From NCBI RefSeq assembly GCF_001894785.1, contig NZ_BCWW01000005.1, positions 32,905-96,904 on the forward strand: a DNA stretch of 64,000 bases. The letters run 5' to 3'. The notes under the pieces were generated by a model. The model did no database searches. It had not been told where the DNA came from and worked only from the letters and a program-made list of their open reading frames with translations. Below, in pieces: positions 35,323-43,765 of this stretch (its first letter is position 1; every line of letters begins with the position of its first letter). Source of the DNA: Rhodococcoides fascians NBRC 12155 = LMG 3623. Its GTDB lineage: Bacteria; Actinomycetota; Actinomycetes; Mycobacteriales; Mycobacteriaceae. Made by a program: the position numbers and the translations under genes.

Positions 35323-35709
35323 ATGGCACTGGTCACGATGTTCGTCAACGGACAGGCGATGTCCGGCGGCACCCTGAACGACGCGTTGCACAAGGCGCGA
35401 TTCGTGGGGAAAGTCGATACCGCACCGAAATACCGATTCTTCTCCGTGCGTGACGAATTCCCCGGTTTGCACCCGGTCTCAACCGATGGATTCGTGGTAC
35501 CGGGCGAGCTCTACGAGGTCGAGTACGACGTATTGCGCGACGAGCTCCTGCCCAGGGAACCGAAGGAACTCGAACTCGGGGTCATCGAGTTTGCGGATGG
35601 CTCGGGCTCCCTGTCGATGCGAATGCGCGAGAGCTATCTGACGGACACGGGCGTCACCGACATCAGCGACCGCGGCGGATGGCTGACCTACCTCGCGAGC
35701 ACACGATGA
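35323..35709 (+). CDS. Stand-alone allophanate-hydrolase C-terminal-domain-like protein
   Basis: A 128-residue protein: MFVNGQAMSGGTLNDALHKA, APKYRFFSVRDEFPGLHPV, VPGELYEVEYDVL, LELGVIEFADGSGSLSMRMR and DISDRGGWLTYLAS. The pattern, including the terminal GGW, matches the gamma-glutamylcyclotransferase-fold domain that forms the C-terminus of allophanate hydrolase. Here no amidase domain is attached. It may act on a urea-derived group released by the neighbouring dihydropyrimidinase-like enzyme. It starts 13 bases after the oxidase stop and overlaps the hydrolase start by ATGA. Confidence 0.75.
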   Translation: MALVTMFVNGQAMSGGTLNDALHKARFVGKVDTAPKYRFFSVRDEFPGLHPVSTDGFVVPGELYEVEYDVLRDELLPREPKELELGVIEFADGSGSLSMRMRESYLTDTGVTDISDRGGWLTYLASTR

Positions 35710-37094
35710 AGGTCGTGCGCGGTGGGACGGTCGTCGAATCCCATTGGGCCGCTCCGGCAGACCTGCTCATCGACGACGGCAGAGTCGTTGCGGTGCTCAC
35801 CCCAGGGAGCGAGGTCGACGCGGCAGCAGAGGTCATCGATGCAACCGGGAAACTGGTGATGCCGGGTGGAGTCGATCCACACTGCCACGTCGGGTTCACC
35901 TCCGGCGAATTCACCTCGCTCGATTCGTATTTCGAGTGCACGACGGCGGCCGTGTTCGGCGGCACCACCACGATCATCGACTTCGCCATCCCCCGTCCCG
36001 GTCAACAGCCGCTGGACGCCGCCGAGGTACAGCGTGCGAAAGCGTCAAGCGGACTGTGCGATTCGGCTCTGCACGCCTGCGTCGTCGAGTGGACCGACAC
36101 CACCGCGGACCAATTGAAGACTCTGGCGGACGGAGGCATCCGGACGGTCAAGATGTTCACCACCTATGCCGGTGAAACGATGGCGAACGAACACACCATT
36201 CTGAACACGATGCAGGCCACTCGCGATCTCGGCGGAATGGTCATCATCCACTGCGAGTCCGACGCCATCGTCACCGACGCGCAGAACCTCGCAGCCGCGT
36301 CGGACGGAGTCGATGCAGCACACATGTCGCAGACCCGGCCCGAGCTCGCCGAGACTGCCTCGGTCGCCGCCATTCTCGCGATCGCCGAGTCACAGAGCGC
36401 GCCGGTCTATTTCGTTCATCAGTCGACTCCGGCTGCAGTCGAACTGGTCGCGGACGCGCGTAAGCGAGGGCTCGTCGCCTTCACCGAATCGGTCGCTCAC
36501 CATCTGATCCTCGACGACTCGGCCTACGAGGGTGAGCAACCCGAACGTTTTGTCTGCTGCCCACCGCTGCGTTCGGCCGAGGTGGTCGAGGAACTCGGGC
36601 GTCACCTGTTCACCGGGCACATCACCACCATCGGTTCCGACCATTGCTGCTACGACACCGCACAGAAGCAGGTGCACAGCCACGACGTGCGGCACATGCC
36701 CAACGGACTGCCCGGTGTCGAGACGCGTCTACCGGTGATCTACTCGCACTACGTAGACGGATTGGGTCTGACTGCCAGCAGATTCGTGGAATTGACCTCG
36801 GCGAATCCAGCGCGCACCAATGGCCTGTATCCACGCAAGGGATCGCTGATGCCGGGGTCCGACGCCGACATCGCGATCTGGGATCCCAAACTGGAATGGA
36901 CGGTGACCACCGAAACACTGCACATGGCGACCGACTACACACCCTACGAGGGGCATCGACTTCGAGGAAAGCCGGTCACCGTGATTGTGGGCGGCGAGAT
37001 TGTTGTCCAGAATGGAGAACTCGTCGACGCCACTCCCCGCGGACGCCACCTCGAAGCAGCACCGCTCGACTTCAGCGGAGCATTGAGTATGTGA
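35706..37094 (+). CDS. Dihydropyrimidinase/hydantoinase-like amidohydrolase
   Basis: A 462-residue metal-dependent hydrolase. Visible metal ligands are DPHCHVGF (HxH), the carboxylated Lys in TVKMFTTYAG, His in MVIIHCESD, His in YFVHQST and Asp in TIGSDHCCYD, the full binuclear set of dihydropyrimidinases and D-hydantoinases, which open cyclic ureides to carbamoyl amino acids. The C-terminus GRHLEAAPLDF is shortened relative to pyrimidine enzymes. ATG 35706 overlaps the previous stop as ATGA. It is last in the operon; no carbamoylase follows. Confidence 0.9.
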   Translation: MKVVRGGTVVESHWAAPADLLIDDGRVVAVLTPGSEVDAAAEVIDATGKLVMPGGVDPHCHVGFTSGEFTSLDSYFECTTAAVFGGTTTIIDFAIPRPGQQPLDAAEVQRAKASSGLCDSALHACVVEWTDTTADQLKTLADGGIRTVKMFTTYAGETMANEHTILNTMQATRDLGGMVIIHCESDAIVTDAQNLAAASDGVDAAHMSQTRPELAETASVAAILAIAESQSAPVYFVHQSTPAAVELVADARKRGLVAFTESVAHHLILDDSAYEGEQPERFVCCPPLRSAEVVEELGRHLFTGHITTIGSDHCCYDTAQKQVHSHDVRHMPNGLPGVETRLPVIYSHYVDGLGLTASRFVELTSANPARTNGLYPRKGSLMPGSDADIAIWDPKLEWTVTTETLHMATDYTPYEGHRLRGKPVTVIVGGEIVVQNGELVDATPRGRHLEAAPLDFSGALSM

Positions 37095-37150
37095 GGCCCG
37101 GACCTTTACCGTCGGCGGGTTCAGCTACCCGACCGTGCTGCCACTCAGGT

Positions 37151-37567
37151 CTATTTATCGGCGAGACCTGTTGCCTCTGCCAAGTATTCGCGTGAGTCTC
37201 GAAACGTCTGCGCTACACCGCGTCCAGCGATCGCGTGGTACCGACTGATTTGGTCGTCATCGAGAGCATCGAGAACAGTGCTGGAATCTGCGTGCATCCA
37301 ACCACCGTCTTGGACCAGTTCATGGGCGCGTTTGCCGTGCAGGGCAGAAATTCCCTCGACTCTGATCCCCTGGGGATCGGTCGACGCCGCAAGGTAGTAG
37401 GCCTTCTTGCCGGGGTAACCGGCCTTGACCTTCTCACGCAACCGGAAGACGGCGGCGACTGCGTCGTCGATGGCCGACGCCTGCTCCTCGGACTCGGAGG
37501 CCGAAACTCGCGCGATCTCCGCATCCAGCGCAGCGAGCAAAGTGGCGAGGTACTCGAGATCACTCAT
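37151..37567 (-). CDS. Hypothetical protein, 138 aa
   Basis: I recognise no family. The N-terminal half (LEYLATLLAALDAEIARVSA, DAVAAVFRLREKVKAGYPGK) is helical and possibly coiled; the second half reads KAYYLAASTDPQGIRVEGIS and LVQDGGWMHADSSTVLDALD. It is soluble. ATG 37567 is chosen because upstream residues look non-coding, although no clear ribosome site is present. It converges on the dihydropyrimidinase operon. Confidence 0.6.
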   Translation of the reverse strand: MSDLEYLATLLAALDAEIARVSASESEEQASAIDDAVAAVFRLREKVKAGYPGKKAYYLAASTDPQGIRVEGISALHGKRAHELVQDGGWMHADSSTVLDALDDDQISRYHAIAGRGVAQTFRDSREYLAEATGLADK

Positions 37568-37767
37568 AGGCCCATGATGCCCTAGTGCAGTGTGCTCTCG
37601 AACCAACACCTGACGGAAAGAAATCGACGATGCCCCCGTCTCGGGGTCCGCGACGCGACGTACTGACACGCCGACCGTCTACAACTCCGTGACAGCGCCG
37701 GGGTTTGTCCCTCGCAGTTCGGGGGTCAACAGGGTCCTGTCGGAAGTCCCAATACCCGACGATAGGG

Positions 37768-38061
37768 TCATGAGCCGCCGACGACGCGGAGCTGTCCGGA
37801 CGGTTCGTTGCACCACCTGCAGCTCCCGTCGATGTAGTCGTGGCCGTCTTCACGTTCGCACTCATCAACCGCGCATCCGCTGCCGCATGACAGCATCTGT
37901 CCACATCTGCACCGCTCGCCGTCGCACCCCGGGTGGTGAAGCGTTCGCGGCGGGGCACCGCAGTCGTGGCATTTGCTCCTGCCGTTGGGTATTCGACTGG
38001 GCCGCCACGTGCAACCCACTGAATCGAGCATTTCCAGATCACACGCCATGCAGATCGCCAT
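37768..38061 (-). CDS. Small Cys/His-rich putative zinc-binding protein
   Basis: A 97-residue protein with CMACDLEM, KCHDCGAPPRTLHHPGCDGE, RCRCGQMLSCGSGCAVDECE and SCRWCNEPSG. The CxxC plus HHPGCD pattern is seen in small uncharacterised actinobacterial and phage-associated proteins; it should bind one or two zinc ions. The second cysteine pair is CRCG where CPRCG is usual, one residue short. Starts ATG 38061 and 38049 are both possible; a longer frame runs to 38313 but its extra residues look non-coding. Confidence 0.6.
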   Translation of the reverse strand: MAICMACDLEMLDSVGCTWRPSRIPNGRSKCHDCGAPPRTLHHPGCDGERCRCGQMLSCGSGCAVDECEREDGHDYIDGSCRWCNEPSGQLRVVGGS

Positions 38062-38484
38062 GCCGTGCAGAGTCGCACAGAGCACCGACAGAAAATCTTC
38101 GATCGAACTCCATGACGCAACGTTGCGCCTCCGTGGCCAGGACGGGCTCAGCAGACGAAAGTGGGCCACAGACACCCACATGAACCGGAGCGTTACGATC
38201 GCCCACCGCTCCCCCATCCGAACAACCTTCTCCACCCGAGATGAGCGCCGCCGCCGGATCCGTGAGCTCCTCACCGGCAGCAGTAGATCGTTCACGTACC
38301 GAGTGGCCGCCATTCGTCTCCTGCTCCGTACTCAACCGATGGCGAAAATCGCCGCTCTACGCAAACCTGGCCGCTCACCACGGTGGCAGATCGACCCCTT
38401 CCATTTCACAGATTTACTGTTGGACAACAGTTTTCAAGGAATCGAAGGCGGCGCATCCTCCGGACCGAAAATGTGCGCCGGAGG
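38062..38484. other. Intergenic stretch with one palindrome
   Basis: No convincing gene is seen on either strand in these 423 bases. The right part (38390-38440) is AT-rich and holds the palindrome ACTGTTGGACAACAGT at 38416-38431, with arms ACTGTTG and CAACAGT, downstream of the cyclase-family gene. Confidence 0.5.
38416..38431. promoter_or_regulatory. 16-bp palindrome, GntR-like operator or hairpin
   Basis: ACTGTTGGACAACAGT has 7-bp arms around GA and is followed by TTTTC on the plus strand. As DNA it resembles a dimeric repressor site of the TTG-ACAA class; as RNA it could form a six-pair hairpin with loop GGAC. Which gene it serves is not clear. Confidence 0.4.
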
Positions 38485-39267
38485 TCAGTCGGTTGGCGAA
38501 TCGAAAATCGCGACTGCTCGAGTCCATCCCGCCGAGGCAGCTGTAATTTTGACTGGGAAGCACGAGATCTCGAAGCCGGTGTGAGGTAGTTGCTCGAGCC
38601 CGTTGAGCTTTTCGAGATGGCAGTAGCCGATTTCGCGTCCGACACGATGCCCCTCCCAGATGATCGACGGGTCGTGTTCGGTGGCGTACCGGGCGGCAGT
38701 GTGTACGAAGGGGGCATCCCAGCTCCAAGCGTCGGTGCCGGTCAGGCGCACTCCTCTCTCCAATAGGTAGAGCGTGGCATCGCGGCCCATCCCGCAACCG
38801 GAGGCGACGTAGTCGTCATGCCCGTAGCGCGCGCCGGCCGAAGTGTTCACGACGACAATTTCGAGCGGCGACAGTTCGTGCCCGATACGGGTCAGTTCGT
38901 TCTCGACGTCGGCCGCTGTGACCACGTATCCATCCGGGAAGTGGCGGAAGTCGAGTTTGACTCCGGGCTGCAGGCACCAGTCGAGGGGCACTTCGTCGAT
39001 GGTCGCTGCCCGCTTCCCACCGTCCATCACCGCAGAGTAGTGGTACGGCGCGTCGAGGTGGGTTCCGTTGTGGGTGGTAGCGCGCACCCATTCGTACGCC
39101 CACCCCTCGCCGTCCGGTAGATCGTCCTTGCTCGCGTCGGGAAAGAACGCAAGCAAGTCCTCGACGGTGTCAGCGTGGGTGTAGTAGTCGATGTGGGGTC
39201 CGAATCCGGGAGGATCGGACGCTATCCCGGTTTGAAGCGGAGCAGAGATGTCGATCAATTTTCGCAT
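38485..39267 (-). CDS. Cyclase-family metal-dependent hydrolase (kynurenine formamidase-like)
   Basis: A 260-residue enzyme with the diagnostic metal motif HNGTHLDAPYHY (HxGTHxDxPxH), IDISAPLQTGIASDPPG at the start and LLERGVRLTGTDAWSWDAP near the middle. Members hydrolyse formamides, isatin or cyclic imides with Mn or Zn. It is the last gene of the minus-strand cluster running from 41922, with its own possible promoter in the 184-base gap upstream (39268-39451). The substrate is not known. Confidence 0.88.
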   Translation of the reverse strand: MRKLIDISAPLQTGIASDPPGFGPHIDYYTHADTVEDLLAFFPDASKDDLPDGEGWAYEWVRATTHNGTHLDAPYHYSAVMDGGKRAATIDEVPLDWCLQPGVKLDFRHFPDGYVVTAADVENELTRIGHELSPLEIVVVNTSAGARYGHDDYVASGCGMGRDATLYLLERGVRLTGTDAWSWDAPFVHTAARYATEHDPSIIWEGHRVGREIGYCHLEKLNGLEQLPHTGFEISCFPVKITAASAGWTRAVAIFDSPTD

Positions 39268-39356
39268 TGTTCGTTCCTTGTCTGTTCACGATGTAATGCG
39301 TTGCGGCCCAGAGGCAGTAGGCCTCGCAGTGATGTATCCGCACGTGGAGATGTCCG

Positions 39357-39433
39357 GCACCCGTACACGATCCTGTTTCCGGCGAGTTTTCGCTGCCGGT
39401 TGCGTTCTCGCGGAGGTCTTGCTGTACGGGTGC
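39357..39433. repeat. 11-bp inverted repeat pair between two hydrolase genes
   Basis: GCACCCGTACA (39357-39367) and TGTACGGGTGC (39423-39433) are perfect inverted copies 66 bp apart, in the gap between the FAH-like and cyclase-family genes. They could be two binding sites of one regulator at the cyclase promoter. Confidence 0.5.
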
Positions 39434-39451
39434 GGCAGAGGTGACTTCATG

Positions 39452-40396
39452 TCAGAACCCAGATGACAGCGGAAGGACATCGACGCCCGGAACAACTGTC
39501 TGGCGCACCTCTCCGAGTCCTTGCCCGGTCAGGGTCACGACGTCACCGGGACGCAGCCAACGATCGAAATCGTCGAGTTCGGGCGTGTCGACGTGTTCGA
39601 GGAGACAACCGCCGGGAACGGTTCCCGAGCGGACCACCTCACCCGGTTGCAGATCGACCCCGCGCGAGACGAAGGCCACGAGTTCGCCGAATTCCCAATC
39701 CATTTCGCCCAGGTTGCCACGGGTGATCGCGTCACCGTTGACCGCGGCGGACAGCTCGATAGCGATCCGGCCGTCGCGCCGGTAATCCTCGAGCTCGTCG
39801 ACGGTAACCAGAGCGGGCCCGAGGGTGAGCGCGCTGTCCTTGCTCTTTCCCATCCCGATGCCGAGGGCGAGATCGCGGAGCTGGTGGTCGCGTGCGGTCC
39901 AGTCGTTGAACAGGGTGTAACCGACGATGTGCTTCTCGGCGGTGCGCGGATCGAGGTCGCGGCCACCGCGGCCGATGACCGCTCCCACTTCGAGTTCGAG
40001 ATCGAACATGGTGCTGCCAGGGGCAACCGGCACGTCCTCGTAAGGGCCCAGGACGCATCCGGCGTTGGAGAAGTAGAACGCCGGGATCTGCGACCACGCC
40101 TCGTGCAGCTCAGGGCTGCGTCCCATCGCGCGGTAACAGCCGCGAAGGTGGTCGAGGAAACACAGTCCGTCTCGCACCGAGGGAGGTCGTGGTATCGGTG
40201 CCAGCAATCGCACCTGGTCCAGCTCGCGGGTTTCGTCGGGGCATCGTGTCGCCGCCTCGCCGGCCTCGGTGAGGGCGTCGTCACCGGAGTTCAGAATCGA
40301 CAGCAGACTGACGCCTGCGCGCAGTCCACGCACGGTCTCCCCGTCGATGATTCCGGTTCTCGGGCCACCGCCGCCGTCGTAGGTCACGAATCTCAC
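39452..40396 (-). CDS. Fumarylacetoacetate hydrolase-family protein
   Basis: A 314-residue enzyme of the FAH superfamily (hydrolases, decarboxylases and hydratases of aromatic and diketo-acid breakdown). Marks are MFDLELEVGAVIG with acidic metal ligands, HIVGYTLFNDWTARDHQLRD, GMGKSKDSALTLGPALVT and EVVRSGTVPGGCLLEHV. GTG 40396 follows AGGAGG seven bases upstream. It lies 73 bases after the broken amidohydrolase and before the cyclase-family gene, in one direction. Confidence 0.9.
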   Translation of the reverse strand: MRFVTYDGGGGPRTGIIDGETVRGLRAGVSLLSILNSGDDALTEAGEAATRCPDETRELDQVRLLAPIPRPPSVRDGLCFLDHLRGCYRAMGRSPELHEAWSQIPAFYFSNAGCVLGPYEDVPVAPGSTMFDLELEVGAVIGRGGRDLDPRTAEKHIVGYTLFNDWTARDHQLRDLALGIGMGKSKDSALTLGPALVTVDELEDYRRDGRIAIELSAAVNGDAITRGNLGEMDWEFGELVAFVSRGVDLQPGEVVRSGTVPGGCLLEHVDTPELDDFDRWLRPGDVVTLTGQGLGEVRQTVVPGVDVLPLSSGF

Positions 40397-40469
40397 CGGA
40401 TCCTCCTGCCTGCCGACGGCACCGCATCGAGCTGACGATGCGGGGGTGAGCAGTGCGGTTGTTCCGTCA

Positions 40470-41922
40470 TCACCGCGAAGCCACCGTCATCGCTTGGATT
40501 GCCTGTTCGTGAAAACTGCGCGTGAGCGGCTCGATCGCGGTGAATGCGCCCGGTGGGGTCCCGGGAAGTTCGCGACCTGCATCCCTGAGTCGCCCGAGGA
40601 TGCGTTCGGACGCTGCATCGACTTCCGCTGTCAGCGACGCCCGATCGGTCACTGTCAGGATCCCGTCTCGTTTGACCACCCGACCGTCGACGATGACCGT
40701 GCGCACATCGGCTGCAGAGGTCTGGAACACCAGCGTGGCGTAGGGATCGAGCACAGGATGCTGTTCGAGAGCCGGGCCCACCGATGATCTGGAGATCGGC
40801 ACGCTTGCCAGGTGTCAGTGAACCGATGCGGTCACCGAGTCCCATGGCCTCGGCGGCGTTGACGGTGGTCCACTTCAGCGCCTCCCGCGCCGGCAGCGCG
40901 ACTGCGTCGGGCATCTGCCCTGCTGCGTTGATCGGGTCGGCTGCGTCGGCGCGTGCACACGAGAGACCGAATCGAAGTTCGTGCCACAGGTCGCCGCTGT
41001 TGAGGGAGATCACGTCGGCCGAGAGTGTGGGGACGATCCCGTGTTGCCGGCAGCGCTCGAAGACCGGACGACCGAAGCCCATGTTCATTTCCGTCTGCGA
41101 CGAGATCGACACTCGGCCGCCGCTGCGTGCCAAAGCTTCCCATTCGGCGTCGCCGAAGCTGCAGCAGTGCACGTGGACCATGTCCGGGCCGAGCAAGCCC
41201 ATCTGATCCATTTCGAGTATTCCGTTGCACAAGGCGCTGCCGAATACACACCCGGCGTGATTGACCAGCAGGGCTTTTCGTTCTCGGGCGGCTGCCAGTT
41301 CCGAGACCGTGTCCGCCCAGGGAAGGCCGAAGATTTCCGACAACGAGACGCCCAGTGTGAGTCGGCCGTCGGAGGCGAAGTACGTATCGGCGATGCGATG
41401 GAAATCTCTGAGACGTGCAGTGTGATCGCCGAATTGCGATCGCTCGGGGGAGCTTTCGAAAAATCCGTAGCAGAACGATGCGCGTATGCCGGATTGCAAC
41501 AGGCCCTGAACGGCACCGTCGGAGTGGTCGGGAGTGTTGTTGCAGTGCGAGAAGTCCAGCAGTGTGGTGACACCGCTGTTGAGTGCGTCGACTGCGCCGT
41601 AGAAGTTGCCCAATCGGACGTCGTCGGCCGTGTAGGCCGGGGAGATTCCCAGCCGCATACCGAAGTAGTAGTCGCCGAGGGTCCAGTCACTGCAGATGCC
41701 GCGGAAGAGCGACTGCCACGTGTGCCGATGAGTATCGATGAAGCCGGGCAGCACGATGTGGTTCGAGGCATCGATGATCTCGGCGTCGAGGACCCCGAGG
41801 TCCGGTCCGACGGCAACGATCGTGTCGTCCTCGATCAGCACGTCCGCCGAGTCGAAGTCGCCGAGCGCGGGGTCCATGGTCAGGACTCGGCCGTTGCGGA
41901 TCAGGGTGCGATGCGTGCTCAT
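40470..41922 (-). pseudogene. Amidohydrolase/deaminase (AtzA/TrzN-like), frameshifted near the C-terminus
   Basis: The first 380 codons from ATG 41922 encode a metal-dependent hydrolase like chlorohydrolases and 8-oxoguanine/cytosine deaminases: LPGFIDTHRHTWQSLFRGI (HxH), VHVHCCSFGD and LTPGKRADLQIIGG. At GGGCCC (40774-40779) the frame shifts. The expected ending (PALEQHPVLDPYATLVFQTS, VRTVIVDGRVVKRDGIL) continues in another frame to TGA at 40470-40472, while the uncorrected frame runs on to 40393. Removing one C restores GGPALEQHP. It is either decayed or a one-base assembly error. A strong GGAGG precedes the start. Confidence 0.85.
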
Positions 41923-41973
41923 TGTTACCTCCGGCGAAGTTCATGGGTGTTGTGATCTACGACATTTCGTGTC

Positions 41974-41999
41974 TTCGTCGAAGTATGCTGACCAGCATC
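41974..41999. promoter_or_regulatory. Two adjacent palindromes in the LysR/amidohydrolase divergent promoter
   Basis: CTTCGTCGAAG (41974-41984) and ATGCTGACCAGCAT (41986-41999, arms ATGCTG/CAGCAT) lie side by side in the 159-base gap between the amidohydrolase start (41922) and the LysR start (42082). A LysR tetramer site is the natural reading. Confidence 0.5.
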
Positions 42000-42081
42000 A
42001 GCCAGATCATCAGGCAAAAAGGTTGCGATCTTCTCGACCCCAATGGGGCGATCGACGGTACGGACTTGGCGGTGAATATCG

Positions 42082-42984
42082 GTGGACATACGATCGCTGC
42101 GATATGCGCTGACCCTGGCCGAGGAACTACATTTCGGGCGCGCCGCCCAAGCTCACTTCATCGGTGCGCAACCGTTCGGTCGACGCATCCAGGAACTCGA
42201 ACGCGAACTCGGTACGGATCTGTTTCTGCGCACCAGCCGCAAGGTGGAACTCACCGAAGCCGGCCGAAGGTTTCTTCCCCGCGCGAATCGAGTGCTCGCA
42301 GATCTCGACGCCCTGATGGCGGTGCGTGAGGGTGAGCGTGCAGACTCGGTGCTTCGCGTCGGCGTCCTGGGATTCGGGCTGGCCGATAGCTGGTCGGCGA
42401 CTCGTCAACTGCTCGACCGGCACCATCCGCGGCTAGAGCTGTCCTATGTCGAACTCAATTGGGAAAACCAGTACGACGCAGTACGAACTGGAGAGGTCGA
42501 CGTTGCGATCCTGCACGACGTCGGCGGTGCCGAGGACCTCCGAGTCGAGCAAGTGATCGAGATCGAACGATGCGCCGTAGTTCCCGCAGAATCGGAACTG
42601 GCAGACGCAACCCGTCTCACACCCGATGAGATTCACGACCGGCCGTGCATCAGACCGATAGGACAGCCCGGCCTCACTGCGTGGGCAGCGGGCCGCTACC
42701 CGCGTCACGGGGCCCAGGTGCGCTCGCCCCTCAACATCCCATCGGCAGTAGCGATGTCGGGGACGATCGGGGTGTACGCCGAGCCCGCACGGCGCTACCT
42801 GCCGAACCCCGACGTCCGCTACATCGCGCTCGACGGGCCACCCGCGATCATCGCCCTGGCATCACGACGGCAGGACCGTCGAGAAGGCACCGCAGCATTC
42901 CGCCGTGCCGTGCAGGCAACAACTGCATTGGTCGACCTGACGAGCACAACCGAGCCGCCCGGTTACGCCAGCGATGACCGTTGA
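42082..42984 (+). CDS. LysR-family transcriptional regulator
   Basis: A 300-residue regulator. The winged helix is IRSLRYALTLAEELHFGRAA, IGAQPFGRRIQELERELGTD and RRFLPRANRVLADLD; the effector domain follows (LRVGVLGFGLADSWSATRQL ... GEVDVAILHDVGG). It starts at GTG 42082 and is divergent from the amidohydrolase-FAH-cyclase cluster, the arrangement expected for its activator. The effector is probably a pathway intermediate. Confidence 0.9.
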   Translation: MDIRSLRYALTLAEELHFGRAAQAHFIGAQPFGRRIQELERELGTDLFLRTSRKVELTEAGRRFLPRANRVLADLDALMAVREGERADSVLRVGVLGFGLADSWSATRQLLDRHHPRLELSYVELNWENQYDAVRTGEVDVAILHDVGGAEDLRVEQVIEIERCAVVPAESELADATRLTPDEIHDRPCIRPIGQPGLTAWAAGRYPRHGAQVRSPLNIPSAVAMSGTIGVYAEPARRYLPNPDVRYIALDGPPAIIALASRRQDRREGTAAFRRAVQATTALVDLTSTTEPPGYASDDR

Positions 42985-43363
42985 TCGTCGCGGTCCGGGC
43001 AGCTACGGCGTAGGCCCACTCCACAATTCGGTATGGGTGTACGCGGTGTCGACGACATAGGCGTCACGGTGATCGCGAGTCGGCAACGTCGCGTGAGCGG
43101 TTCGTCGCGCAACATTGGGAAAACTGCCTACACGCCGCGGCGCATGTCTTGGCTATTCCTGCGAGAGCGAGAGGACTGCACCGCGCGAAATCAGCGCCAC
43201 GACGGATTTGGGAGCTGTCGAACTGAAAAGCGGTCTCGAAACGGTGACTCGAACGGGCTCGTGGAAAACAGCCATTAGACAGTGACGACGGTGAAATAAT
43301 TTTCGTGCAGCTGATCCGCTGTCGTCCTGGCCAGGACTACGCGGGGCCTTTACCGTGGATGGT
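42985..43363. other. Intergenic stretch, no gene recognised
   Basis: This 379-base gap has open frames (for example 43033-43278), but their composition is arginine-rich and resembles no protein I know. It contains lower-GC patches near 43280-43300. I see no RNA gene or clear promoter. Confidence 0.5.
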
Positions 43364-43765
43364 ATGGCGACTTTCGCAGACGATCCGCGCGGTACCTACG
43401 CTCGTTACATCACCGCCTGCAACGAACGGCGTTTCGGCGACCTCGACGAATTCATCACCACCGATGTCGAAGGTGTCCGCAGCGGCATCGACGGCTACCG
43501 CGACGGCCTTCGAGACATCACAGTCGCGTTCCCCGACTTCAGCTGGTGCATGGAGGACTTGGTCGTCGAGGGCCGGTCGATGGCGGCTCGCCTGACGGAT
43601 ACCGGCACCCACCACGGCGAGTTCGATGGGATCGCGGCGACCGGCCGGTATGTGCAGATCCAAGAACTAGCGATGTACCGACTCGATGACGACGGCAAGA
43701 TCGCGCGCTGCTGGGGAGATCTCGAGGCTTCATTGCGCTGTGAACTGCTGGGCCGCGGAGAATAG
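43364..43765 (+). CDS. SnoaL-like ester cyclase-family protein
   Basis: A 133-residue protein with the SnoaL/NTF2-like fold: YARYITACNERRFGDLDEFI, GIDGYRDGLRDITVAFPDFS, ARLTDTGTHHGEFDGIAATG and IQELAMYRLDDDGKIARCWG. Members include polyketide cyclases and many small enzymes of unknown substrate. ATG 43364 is chosen; GTG 43355 is nine bases upstream. It lies at the edge of the accessory patch. Confidence 0.8.
   Translation: MATFADDPRGTYARYITACNERRFGDLDEFITTDVEGVRSGIDGYRDGLRDITVAFPDFSWCMEDLVVEGRSMAARLTDTGTHHGEFDGIAATGRYVQIQELAMYRLDDDGKIARCWGDLEASLRCELLGRGE

Noticed and set aside
43033..43278. 81-codon frame in the gap before the SnoaL-like gene
   Set aside because: Arg/Ser-rich with no hydrophobic core or recognisable motif, and no convincing ribosome binding site.
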